Below, piece by piece: positions 1 to 7,503 of a stretch of DNA of 16,980 nucleotides. Under the pieces are notes generated by a model. It did no database searches. It was not told where the DNA came from and saw only the letters and a program-made list of their open reading frames with translations. The position numbers were made by a program, and so were the translations under genes. Every line of letters begins with the position of its first letter. Within the stretch, counting starts at the first letter, position 1. The DNA comes from Candidatus Gastranaerophilales bacterium (GTDB taxonomy: Bacteria; Cyanobacteriota; Vampirovibrionia; Gastranaerophilales; Gastranaerophilaceae). The stretch covers positions 1 through 16,980 of the forward strand of contig CANQOM010000018.1 of assembly GCA_947625445.1 (NCBI GenBank), in the 5' to 3' direction.

Positions 1-2
1 TA

Positions 3-347
3 AAAATCGGAAAAGACTGTCAAATATCATTTGGGGTAATAATATGGCCGAGTGACGGGCATGCCATAACGGATTTAGATGGGAATTGTTTAAATAAAGG
101 GAAAGATATAACAATAGGTAATCACGTATGGATTGGTATGGATTCAAAAATATTAAAAGGAGCAAATATTCCTGACAATTCAGTATTAGCAGCAGGAAGT
201 ATATACACACAAAATTCAAATCCAAAATCGCCAATTCAAGTCGGGGGGGGGTATTTGCAGGTATTCCTGCAAAACTTATTAAGCAAAATATTATGTGGTA
301 CAGAAAAAATTGCTATGATATTGAAAATGAAAAGAATCAGCATATAA
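3..347 (+). CDS. Hexapeptide-repeat sugar O/N-acetyltransferase, 3' part, frameshifted at a G9 tract
   Basis: The reading frame is open from the left edge, so the gene begins outside the window. The visible part reads as left-handed beta-helix hexapeptide repeats (ITIGNHVWIG, then ILKGANIPDNSVLAAGS), as in maltose/galactoside acetyltransferase-like enzymes that acetylate sugars from acetyl-CoA. After residue motif SPIQV the frame enters nine G (243-251) and then becomes nonsense, stopping at 345-347. In the -1 frame the text continues as VFAGIPAKLIKQN, the standard C-terminal end of this family, and runs to a stop at 371-373. That full-length version would overlap the start of the next gene (360) by 14 nt. 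Ten or seven G would restore it. As assembled the protein lacks its C-terminal coil and tail. The acceptor sugar cannot be told. Family call is secure; the frameshift is seen directly, and its biological meaning is inferred. Confidence 0.85.
   Translation, partial: KIGKDCQISFGVIIWPSDGHAITDLDGNCLNKGKDITIGNHVWIGMDSKILKGANIPDNSVLAAGSIYTQNSNPKSPIQVGGGYLQVFLQNLLSKILCGTEKIAMILKMKRISI
243..251 (+). repeat. Poly-G tract (G9), frame-disrupting
   Basis: Nine consecutive G lie inside the hexapeptide acetyltransferase gene. With nine G the gene is out of frame; with ten or seven it reads V-G-G-(G)-V-F-A-G-I-P-A-K into the family-typical C-terminus. Such a run is very unlikely by chance in DNA this AT-rich. 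It is a candidate slipped-strand phase-variation switch, currently OFF in this assembly. Confidence 0.8.
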
Positions 348-359
348 AGAGGGAAAATC

Positions 360-1439
360 ATGATAAAACTTAATGAAGAAAATATGATTGTAACTATTGA
401 TGAAAAACCGCTTTTAGCAAAAGATTATAAAATCTTAGAAAATGAATTTAAAGAAGAAAAAAGTCTTGCTATTGTAATGCAAGGACCTATAAAATACGAA
501 CATAATTTTACTGTAGAGACACTAAAAATATACAAACAAAATTTTAAAAATTGTCCTATAATCGTTTCAACGTGGGACTATGAAAAAGAAGAGACACTAA
601 ATGAGATAGAAAATCTTGGTTGTATTGTTATAAGAAATAAATTGCCTGAAATAAAAAGCAATAATAATACAAATTATCAAATAAAATCAACCAAAACAGG
701 TTTACAAAAGGCAAAGGAGCTTGGATTTGAATATGTAATTAAAACCAGAACAGACCAAAGAATGTATGAATCTCATATACCGGAATACATGTTTAATCTT
801 TTAAAAACATTTCCTTTAAAAGAAGAAATTAAAAACCAAAAACAAAGACTTGTATCATTATCTTTAAATACATTTAAATATAGACTTTATGATATATCTG
901 ATATGTTTTTATTCGGACATATTGATGATGTAATAAACTTTTGGAGTATGGAATATGATGATGGTAAACCATTTCCTGAATTTGAAACCGTAAGGGAATA
1001 TTGTAAACTTCAACCTTGTGAAATAGGATTCACAATAAAATATTTAAATAAATTAGGAGAAAATCTTGATTTTACACTAAGAAACAGTTGGGAAATGTAT
1101 GCAAAATATTTTATCGTAGTAGACTCAACAACAGTAGGATTACTATGGCCAAAATACACAGACAGAATTTTTAGATGGAGAAATTTTTCAGGACAACTGG
1201 ATTTACACGAAGAACTTACCTTTAAAGAATGGTTTAATATGTATTCAGATTTAGACAATATTATACCTAACGAAGATATACTGGAAAGAACTTATTATGG
1301 CGGTAAATCAACAATAGTAAAATATACGAAATTACAGGTTATAAAAAGAAAAGTTATTAAATTTTTAATTGAATTAATTCCAAATAAAAAAATAAGAAAC
1401 AAATTAAAGAAAAAACACAACTTACATAATAAAAATTAA
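360..1439 (+). CDS. WavE-like lipopolysaccharide/polysaccharide synthesis glycosyltransferase
   Basis: This 359-aa protein resembles the WavE lipopolysaccharide-synthesis family (WavE is a Vibrio cholerae LPS core gene), a GT-A-like group. Visible hallmarks are IVMQGPIKYE at about residue 40, followed by a TLKIYKQNFKNCPIIVSTW segment, and TRTDQRMY around residues 130-137, where Asp132 is the likely metal/nucleotide-sugar ligand. A DISDMFLFG segment follows. There is no membrane segment, so it probably acts at the inner face of the inner membrane. The basic C-terminal tail (residues about 335-359) is rich in Lys and Arg. The ATG at 360 is supported by AGAGGGA at 348-354. The restored frame of the preceding acetyltransferase would overlap this start, suggesting translational coupling. 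Family membership is from motif recognition; donor and acceptor are unknown. Confidence 0.78.
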   Translation: MIKLNEENMIVTIDEKPLLAKDYKILENEFKEEKSLAIVMQGPIKYEHNFTVETLKIYKQNFKNCPIIVSTWDYEKEETLNEIENLGCIVIRNKLPEIKSNNNTNYQIKSTKTGLQKAKELGFEYVIKTRTDQRMYESHIPEYMFNLLKTFPLKEEIKNQKQRLVSLSLNTFKYRLYDISDMFLFGHIDDVINFWSMEYDDGKPFPEFETVREYCKLQPCEIGFTIKYLNKLGENLDFTLRNSWEMYAKYFIVVDSTTVGLLWPKYTDRIFRWRNFSGQLDLHEELTFKEWFNMYSDLDNIIPNEDILERTYYGGKSTIVKYTKLQVIKRKVIKFLIELIPNKKIRNKLKKKHNLHNKN

Positions 1440-1509
1440 ACTTTTAAAAGAATTATATTAAACCTGTTTAATAATAAACAAGTAATTGAAATTAGCATAA
1501 AAAGACAAT

Positions 1510-1539
1510 ATACCTAAGAAGTAAACTTATCTTAGGTAT
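1510..1539 (+). promoter_or_regulatory. Perfect 10-bp hairpin ending 4 nt before the autotransporter start
   Basis: ATACCTAAGA (1510-1519) and TCTTAGGTAT (1530-1539) are perfect complements around a 10-nt loop. The 3' arm holds TTAGGT, the only Shine-Dalgarno-like bases near the ATG at 1544. In mRNA the stem would therefore cover the ribosome site of the autotransporter. It could instead be a weak terminator for the upstream genes, though the bases after it are only CTTTATG and not a clear U-run. The stem is seen; either role is inference. Confidence 0.5.
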
Positions 1540-1543
1540 CTTT

Positions 1544-4162
1544 ATGTATCAGAAGAGGATAATAAGGATAATATTAACAATATTTTTCTTAACAGTTTCA
1601 ATGTTAAATATTGAAAATATATCATTGGCAACAGATGTTGAGAACTTCGATGAATTTTATAAAACATACACAGACCCAAATTGTGACGGAAATATAGATT
1701 TAAAAACAGATATAGAAACCGAAAGTTCAATAGGATGCCCGGCAAAAAATTCTCTGTCTATATGCGGAAACAATCATACACTAAACGGGAATAGCAACGA
1801 AGGAATTACTCTGGAATCAGGAAAAGAGCTCAGCATTGATTCAATAACTGCCGAGAATTTTCACAATGAAGACAACGGCGGATTTATTAATAATGAAAAC
1901 GGATGCAGAATTGAAAAGATGCAGGGAAACTTTCATAATAACAGTTCTTCTCAGGAAGGAGGAGTTTTATATAACAACTCTCAAATTAATAACATAGAAG
2001 GTGAATTTAATAACAACGAATCAATTAATAATGGAGGAGCAATATATAACGATGGAAACGGCAATATAAATAATGTAGATGCAAGATTTGAAAATAACAG
2101 AAGTACAAATTCAACAGGCGGAGCAATCTGCAATTTTGGAAATATAAAAAATGTAAATGCATATTTCAACCAAAATAAATCAGATGTAGGAAATGGCGGT
2201 GCAATATTTAACTATGGCAAAATAGAAAATATAGAAGGCAAATTTGAAAACAACTCTGCATATGAATCAGGAGGAGCTATATATAATCTTGGTTCTATAG
2301 GAAAAATAAAAGGAGAATTTATCTCCAACAGTTCTGATACAAAAAATATTTACATGGGAGGCGGTGCAATAAATAATTACGGAACTATCGAGAAACTGTC
2401 GGGAAGGTTTGAAAACAACAAAACAGAAGGTTATGGAGGTGCAATTCACAATTCATACGGAACAATTAATTTAATTTCCGATGAAGAAGAAATAGTATTT
2501 TTAAATAATTCTGATTCAACAGGCTCAAACGCAATATTTAATGATAGCGGATATATAAATTTAAATGCAGGTGATTATGACATCATTATAAATGACGCAA
2601 TAAACGGAGCAGACACATATTCAGAAATTGATTCAACAATAAATATTAATTCTCCTGAAGTTAGCGAAAGTAATTACGGAAACGTTATAATAAACAATAA
2701 AGTATCAAACAATCACGTAAATATGTATGCAGGAACATTAAAATTCGGACAAAGTCAAACCGGAAGCGGATACGGAACATTTAGCAAAAGTGTAAATTTT
2801 AATTATTACGGAGGTACTGTTGATTTTAGGGACAACAATATAAGAAATACGAATCTTGGGAAGCTAACACTTAATAACGACATGGATTTAAAACTTGACG
2901 GCAATTTTGAAGATTTTACTATAGACACATTTACAGTTGATTCATTTACCTCAAACGGACACTATGTAAATATTTCAGATATATTATTAATGACAACAAC
3001 AGATGAAAAAAAATTCACTCTTTCTCCCATAGGTGAAAATATTGATGAAAGTGTCAGAAATTTACTGAAAGAATCAATAAAATACAGTGCAGGTGACGTT
3101 ATAAATTCGCCAGTATACAGATACAGAACATGGTACGATTCTCAAACAGGATTAATAAATTTTGAACGAATTGAAAATAATAAGTATAATCCGTCTATAC
3201 TTGCATCACCTGTTGCAGCACAATTAGGAGGATATTTAACTCAATTAAATTCTTATGAAGAAGCTTTCAGGAAAATGGATATTTATATGTTAATGACAAG
3301 ACAACAAAGGCTGGCACTAAGATTAAAAAACAGATATGCAGAAGCATCAAATGTTTTATTAAAATCGGAAATAAGTTTAGATGATAATAAATACGGTTGG
3401 ATAAGACCATATACAATAATAGAAAGAGTTCCGCTAAAAAACGGACCGAGGGTCTCAAACACTGCTTACGGCACATTTTTTGGATTAGAATCCAAACTAA
3501 TTCAATTAAGAAACAGATGGGATATAATATGGGGACCATATATAGGTTATAACGGTTCACATCAAGCATATGACGGAGTTGGAATATATCAAAACGGAGG
3601 CACTTTGGGTGCAGTTGCAATGGGATATCGGGATAATTTTTTTACAGGGTTAACGGCAAATATAAGTTCAAATGGATGTTTGGCAGATACAATGTACGGT
3701 AATGAATCATTTGCAATGTTAATGTCAGGTATTGCAAGTAAAAGCGGATACAATTTTGAATTAAACAACGGGAAATTAATAATACAACCTAATTATTTAA
3801 TGTCATACACATTTGTGAATACATTTCCGTACAAAAACGGAGCAAATGTAAATATAAAACCTGAGGCTTTAAATGCGCTTCAAGTTGCCCCGGGGCTACA
3901 ATTAATCGCAAATCTTGAAAACGGCTGGCAACCGTTTATAAACGGTTATATGGTATGGAATATATTTAACAAATCAGAGTTTAAGGCTAATGACATTTCA
4001 TTGCCGGCGTTAGGAATAAAACCTTTTGTTTTATATGGATTAGGAGTAAGAAAAATATGGGGAGAAAGAGCAACTGGGTTTGGTCAAACTTATGTTACAA
4101 ATGGAGGAAGAAACGGAGTAGGACTAAATTTTGGACTAAGATGGGTTATAGGGAAGATTTAA
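1544..4162 (+). CDS. Autotransporter with GGAI-N beta-helix passenger and C-terminal outer-membrane barrel
   Basis: This 872-aa protein has three parts. A signal peptide has a basic start (MYQKRIIRI), a hydrophobic core and a likely cut after Ser-Leu-Ala29. The Asn/Gly-rich passenger (about 30-545) carries roughly eight repeats of GGAIxN plus xNxGxIxxxxGxFxNN between residues 112 and 302, as in beta-helical surface proteins. A C-terminal barrel domain (about 610-872) follows a charged, helical linker with many aromatic residues. The protein should be exported by Sec, insert its barrel in the outer membrane and display the passenger outside, probably in adhesion or host contact. The end GLNFGLRWVIGKI is strand-like but lacks the usual terminal Phe. 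The ATG at 1544 is chosen because the signal peptide begins there; its ribosome site is weak and lies in a hairpin. The ligand is unknown. It sits between glycan genes. Confidence 0.85.
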   Translation: MYQKRIIRIILTIFFLTVSMLNIENISLATDVENFDEFYKTYTDPNCDGNIDLKTDIETESSIGCPAKNSLSICGNNHTLNGNSNEGITLESGKELSIDSITAENFHNEDNGGFINNENGCRIEKMQGNFHNNSSSQEGGVLYNNSQINNIEGEFNNNESINNGGAIYNDGNGNINNVDARFENNRSTNSTGGAICNFGNIKNVNAYFNQNKSDVGNGGAIFNYGKIENIEGKFENNSAYESGGAIYNLGSIGKIKGEFISNSSDTKNIYMGGGAINNYGTIEKLSGRFENNKTEGYGGAIHNSYGTINLISDEEEIVFLNNSDSTGSNAIFNDSGYINLNAGDYDIIINDAINGADTYSEIDSTININSPEVSESNYGNVIINNKVSNNHVNMYAGTLKFGQSQTGSGYGTFSKSVNFNYYGGTVDFRDNNIRNTNLGKLTLNNDMDLKLDGNFEDFTIDTFTVDSFTSNGHYVNISDILLMTTTDEKKFTLSPIGENIDESVRNLLKESIKYSAGDVINSPVYRYRTWYDSQTGLINFERIENNKYNPSILASPVAAQLGGYLTQLNSYEEAFRKMDIYMLMTRQQRLALRLKNRYAEASNVLLKSEISLDDNKYGWIRPYTIIERVPLKNGPRVSNTAYGTFFGLESKLIQLRNRWDIIWGPYIGYNGSHQAYDGVGIYQNGGTLGAVAMGYRDNFFTGLTANISSNGCLADTMYGNESFAMLMSGIASKSGYNFELNNGKLIIQPNYLMSYTFVNTFPYKNGANVNIKPEALNALQVAPGLQLIANLENGWQPFINGYMVWNIFNKSEFKANDISLPALGIKPFVLYGLGVRKIWGERATGFGQTYVTNGGRNGVGLNFGLRWVIGKI
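1877..2452 (+). repeat. Degenerate repeat block encoding GGAI-N beta-helix coils
   Basis: About eight imperfect repeats of 20-30 residues, each with GG(A/F/V)(I/L)xN and a following FxNN, occupy residues 112-302 of the autotransporter. The DNA copies have diverged (different Gly, Ala and Asn codons), so this is an old protein repeat rather than a recent tandem duplication. Confidence 0.75.
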
Positions 4163-4253
4163 TTATATTTTTTTATTTTTTTGACATTAGTTATTGTCTT
4201 TATTATTATTATACCTGTAAGTATCTGAAAATATTATTCTAAGGAAATCGTTA

Positions 4254-5360
4254 ATGGAGAAGAAGTGGAAAAATTATAATAAATCACTTTTGTTGTTATT
4301 TTTCGGTATACTTATTTTCTTTATAGGATTAAACGTACTGGTTGACCCGTTTGATATATTCAAAATAGCAAAAATTAAACATTTTAATCTAATAAAACCT
4401 GATGCGGGAAGAAACCAAAGAATAACAAAAATTGTTTCTTTAAAATTAGAAAAAATGCCATTAGATTCTGTTTTTCTCGGCTCTTCCAGAGTTAACGCTA
4501 CTATTTCTGAAGACTATTACAGTCAAATTACAAACGGACTCAGAACAAAAAATCTCGGAATGAATGCGCTATCGCACGATGAAACATTCAAAATTGCAAA
4601 AAATACAGTACTTATACATCCCGAAATAAAAACATTATATATAGGGTTAGATTTTTTCAGATTTTTAGAAAAAAATAAAGACGAAAAACGAGATGTCATT
4701 CTTTCTGACAACCCAAAGTTAACAATTTCCGAGTTTAATCCGATTATACTTTCTTTTAACACAATAATTGCAACATTTAATACAATAAATGCAAACTTAA
4801 GAAAACAAAAAGTTGTGCATACTAATTTAAAAGAGGAAAGAATTAATTATTTTATAAACAAGTTAAATCAATATTCAAATAATTACAAAAATGCGGTATT
4901 AGCTGAAGAAGAAATTACAAAATTAAAATCATTCAAAGAAAATATGGAAAAAGAAGGATATAAAGTTATTTTTTATACAAATCAAACACACGCTATTGAT
5001 TTAGCTTTAATTGATAAAATGGGATATATGGATGTATTTGACAAATGGAAAAAATCTTTAGCACAAAATTTTGAGTATATTGATTTTGACAATGTTAATG
5101 AAATAACAACAGAATCTGTAGACGAAAATACAAAATATTTTTCTGAAATGTCACATGGTACTTATAATTCAGGCAATATAATTTTAGATTGCCTTTTACT
5201 AAATAAAAATAATTTTGGAATTAAAATCAGCCCAAACAATGTCAACCTGATAATAAAACAAAATCATTATTTACTAAATAAATGGGAAGAATCAAATCCT
5301 TTTTGGATGAACGAAATAAAAAAAGCAATATTAAAATATGAGGTAAGTGATGCTATTTAA
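4254..5360 (+). CDS. Membrane-anchored SGNH/DltD/AlgJ-like protein, partner of the MBOAT acyltransferase
   Basis: This 368-aa protein starts with one hydrophobic segment (about 11-30) that should anchor it in the inner membrane with the rest in the periplasm. FLGSSRVNATIS follows (Gly-Ser-Ser at 76-78), the block I nucleophile motif of SGNH-type acyltransferase/esterase proteins such as DltD and AlgJ. Near the C-terminus EMSHGTYNSG (His301) matches the block V region that normally reads DxxH; the acidic residue here is Glu and stands three positions before the His. The role inferred is to pass an acyl group, delivered by the membrane-bound MBOAT protein, to a polysaccharide on the periplasmic side. 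It overlaps the MBOAT gene by 11 nt, the usual pairing. The ATG at 4254 has AAGGA at 4241-4245. Sequence similarity to named families is weak, so the assignment relies on motif and neighbour. Confidence 0.7.
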   Translation: MEKKWKNYNKSLLLLFFGILIFFIGLNVLVDPFDIFKIAKIKHFNLIKPDAGRNQRITKIVSLKLEKMPLDSVFLGSSRVNATISEDYYSQITNGLRTKNLGMNALSHDETFKIAKNTVLIHPEIKTLYIGLDFFRFLEKNKDEKRDVILSDNPKLTISEFNPIILSFNTIIATFNTINANLRKQKVVHTNLKEERINYFINKLNQYSNNYKNAVLAEEEITKLKSFKENMEKEGYKVIFYTNQTHAIDLALIDKMGYMDVFDKWKKSLAQNFEYIDFDNVNEITTESVDENTKYFSEMSHGTYNSGNIILDCLLLNKNNFGIKISPNNVNLIIKQNHYLLNKWEESNPFWMNEIKKAILKYEVSDAI

Positions 5361-6768
5361 TTCTATCGAATTTCTTTTTATATTTTTACCTATTACTTTT
5401 ATAATTTATTTCGGATTAAATAAAATAAAACTTATAAAAGTAGCATCAGCTTGGCTTGTAATTGCATCCTTAATTTTTTATTCATATTGGAAAATAGATT
5501 ATTTACCCCTAATTCTAATATCTATGATATTCAACTATTCTGTAGGTTCAACATTATCTAACGAGAATAAACTCAAAATAAACAGAAAACTCGTTATGAT
5601 TTTAGCTATTATAGTGAATATAGGCCTATTAGCATATTATAAATACTTTGATTTCATAATCCAAAATATAAATGCAATATTTAAACAGGATTTTAATTAT
5701 ATGCACATAGTATTGCCATTGGCAATAAGCTTTTTTACCTTCCAGCAAATTGCATATATTGTTGATAGCTACGAATATAAGACAAAAGAATATGATTTTT
5801 TAACATATGCATTATTCGTAACATTTTTTCCCCAATTAATAGCAGGACCCATAGTACATCATAGTGAAATGATGCCACAATTTGAAAGATTAAGAAACAG
5901 AATAATTAATAATAAAAATATTTCAATAGGTCTATTTTTATTGGCAGTGGGATTGTTCAAAAAGGTAATGATAGCAGACTTCTTTTCTGTATTTGTTAAA
6001 GCAACCTTTGATACAGTTGGAACAATGACATTTTTTGAAGCTTGGTGCAGCAGTATTTCATATACACTTCAAATATATTTCGATTTTTCAGGATACTGTG
6101 ATATGGCTATGGGAGTTGGATATTTGTTTAACATAATACTTCCTCAAAACTTTAATTCACCCTATAAATCAGACTCAATACAAGACTTTTGGAGAAGATG
6201 GCATATGACCCTTTCAAGATTTTTGAAAGATTATATTTACATACCACTCGGAGGAAACAGAAAAGGTCAACTTATAACCTACAGAAATTTATTCATTACA
6301 TTCTTAATAGGAGGATTATGGCATGGAGCTAATTGGACATTTGTTGTCTGGGGAGCTCTTCACGGGTTGGCGATTTGTATTCACAGATTTTGGAAAAATT
6401 TAAATATAAAAATACCGAAAATCATTTCCATAATAATCACATTTTTATTTGTTAACTTTACCTGGGTATATTTTCGCTCTATCACAATCACAGGAGCTAA
6501 TAAAATTATAGCTTCAATGTTTGGACTAAACGGATTTGCCCCCATTATAATAAATAAACTCAGATTCTCTTTTGAAAATGGAGCAACTAAACTAAGTTTA
6601 TTACTCTTAATTCCATCTTTAATTATTGTTTTCTTAATGAAAAATTCTATCGAAATATCACATAAATTAAAACCAAACTGGATATTTTATACTTCAACTT
6701 TATTAATGCTTCTAATTTCAATTTTATCAATTAATAAAGTTTCCGAATTTTTATATTTCCAATTTTAA
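5350..6768 (+). CDS. MBOAT family O-acyltransferase (AlgI/DltB-like)
   Basis: This 472-aa polytopic membrane protein shows the full AlgI-type signature: QIYFDFSGYCDMAMGVGYLF, then FWRRWHMTLSRFLKDYIYIPLGG, then WHGANWTFVVWGALHG. His325 and His338 lie in the region that contains the catalytic histidine of the family. Such enzymes move an acyl group (often acetyl) across the inner membrane for O-acylation of exported polymers such as alginate or teichoic acid. Hydrophobic segments occur along the whole length. I prefer the ATG at 5350, which has GAGG at 5340-5343 with 6 nt spacing, over the GTG just before it. The start overlaps the end of the SGNH-like gene, so the two are likely translationally coupled. 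The acyl donor and polymer are not shown by the sequence, but the surrounding genes point to a surface glycan. Confidence 0.92.
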   Translation: MLFNSIEFLFIFLPITFIIYFGLNKIKLIKVASAWLVIASLIFYSYWKIDYLPLILISMIFNYSVGSTLSNENKLKINRKLVMILAIIVNIGLLAYYKYFDFIIQNINAIFKQDFNYMHIVLPLAISFFTFQQIAYIVDSYEYKTKEYDFLTYALFVTFFPQLIAGPIVHHSEMMPQFERLRNRIINNKNISIGLFLLAVGLFKKVMIADFFSVFVKATFDTVGTMTFFEAWCSSISYTLQIYFDFSGYCDMAMGVGYLFNIILPQNFNSPYKSDSIQDFWRRWHMTLSRFLKDYIYIPLGGNRKGQLITYRNLFITFLIGGLWHGANWTFVVWGALHGLAICIHRFWKNLNIKIPKIISIIITFLFVNFTWVYFRSITITGANKIIASMFGLNGFAPIIINKLRFSFENGATKLSLLLLIPSLIIVFLMKNSIEISHKLKPNWIFYTSTLLMLLISILSINKVSEFLYFQF

Positions 6769-6809
6769 TAAAATAACAGGGTTTTAAGCTAATAAAATAT
6801 GAACCAAAA

Positions 6810-6958
6810 TATATGTTTTGGTGCAAAAACTTTGTACTTTAGAATATTAGCATAAAATCAGAATTATAAAAAGTCTGTAAACAAATTTTAATAAATAAAA
6901 TAAATCTTCATAAATAAAGCTCAGAGGGTCTTTTCAGCGTTATGCACCAAAACATATA
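6810..6958. repeat. Perfect 16-bp inverted repeat flanking a 117-bp gene-free segment
   Basis: TATATGTTTTGGTGCA (6810-6825) and TGCACCAAAACATATA (6943-6958) are exact reverse complements. They flank 117 bp without a gene, just upstream of the acyltransferase start at 6982. The left arm also takes part in a local palindrome (ACCAAAA at 6803-6809 with TTTTGGT at 6816-6822), and the right arm overlaps another (6941-6970). The segment holds a TATAAT on the - strand (6863-6868), so a promoter pointing away from the downstream genes is possible. The arrangement fits an invertible promoter, a pair of operator sites, or a degenerate mobile-element remnant. No recombinase lies in the window. Confidence 0.6.
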
Positions 6959-6970
6959 AAACGGTGCATA
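6941..6970 (+). promoter_or_regulatory. 8-bp hairpin just before the acyltransferase ribosome site
   Basis: TATGCACC (6941-6948) pairs exactly with GGTGCATA (6963-6970) around a 14-nt loop, directly abutting the ribosome site AAAGGA (6971-6976). TGCACC can pair either with this downstream copy or with GGTGCA at 6820-6825, so two alternative stems are mutually exclusive. Attenuation or a protein operator are possible; neither is proven. Confidence 0.45.
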
Positions 6971-6981
6971 AAAGGAAAAGA

Positions 6982-7503
6982 ATGAAAACATTATTAGAGA
7001 AAACAGACAAAATAATAAATGACTTCTTATCAAAAAATATAGACATAATGCCGATGCGATTGGTCAAATTGGTTGCATTCTACTATACAGATGCTCGAAT
7101 AAGAAAATTATACAAAAATAAAATCGGTGTTGTAATGGATGAAGGGACATATACCAATCTGGGTTTCTTTGTAACAATGAATGATGATTATACTCCTTGT
7201 GTTTATATAGGTAAAAACGTATCTATAGCACCAAATGTAACATTATTACCTAACAGTGAACCTAATAATTCAAAGCTATTACAATCAAATAAATATGTAA
7301 AAGAAAACTTAATAAAAATAAATTCAAAAATAATAATTGAAGATGATGTTTGGTTAGGGTCAGGTTGCACTATTTTACCGGGAATAAGAATTAGAAAAGG
7401 CACAATTATTGGAGCAGGAGCGGTAGTTACTGAAGATACTGACGAATTTTCCATTTATGCAGGAGTTCCGGCAAAGAAAATCAGGAGCATTAAAGATGTT
7501 TAA
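6982..7503 (+). CDS. Hexapeptide-repeat sugar acyltransferase (maltose O-acetyltransferase-like)
   Basis: This 173-aa protein has the left-handed beta-helix pattern: VYIGKNVSIAPNVTLLPNS, then IIIEDDVWLGSGCTILPGI and GTIIGAGAVVTEDT, ending IYAGVPAKKIRSI. The family transfers acetyl (or another acyl) from acyl-CoA to a hydroxyl or amine of a sugar, as a cytoplasmic trimer. I choose the ATG at 6982, with AAAGGA at 6971-6976 and 5 nt spacing; a GTG at 6964 would place the start inside a hairpin. The last 8 nt overlap the start of the next gene, so it is probably the first gene of an operon with the aminotransferase. The neighbouring aminotransferase suggests N-acetylation of an amino sugar, but O-acetylation is equally possible. 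Unlike the acetyltransferase at the left edge it has no G-tract. Confidence 0.88.
   Translation: MKTLLEKTDKIINDFLSKNIDIMPMRLVKLVAFYYTDARIRKLYKNKIGVVMDEGTYTNLGFFVTMNDDYTPCVYIGKNVSIAPNVTLLPNSEPNNSKLLQSNKYVKENLIKINSKIIIEDDVWLGSGCTILPGIRIRKGTIIGAGAVVTEDTDEFSIYAGVPAKKIRSIKDV

Noticed and set aside
1877..2452. Recent tandem DNA repeat or recombination hot spot in the autotransporter
   Set aside because: The copies match at protein level only; codons and spacing differ, so slippage or recombination between copies is unlikely.
3267..3620. 117-aa open frame on the - strand opposite the autotransporter barrel
   Set aside because: It lies fully within a well-supported + strand gene, has no recognisable family and no ribosome site; it is a shadow frame.
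4168..4182. T-rich stretch after the autotransporter as an intrinsic terminator
   Set aside because: Two T7 runs are present but I find no GC-containing hairpin before them; such runs are common in this AT-rich DNA.
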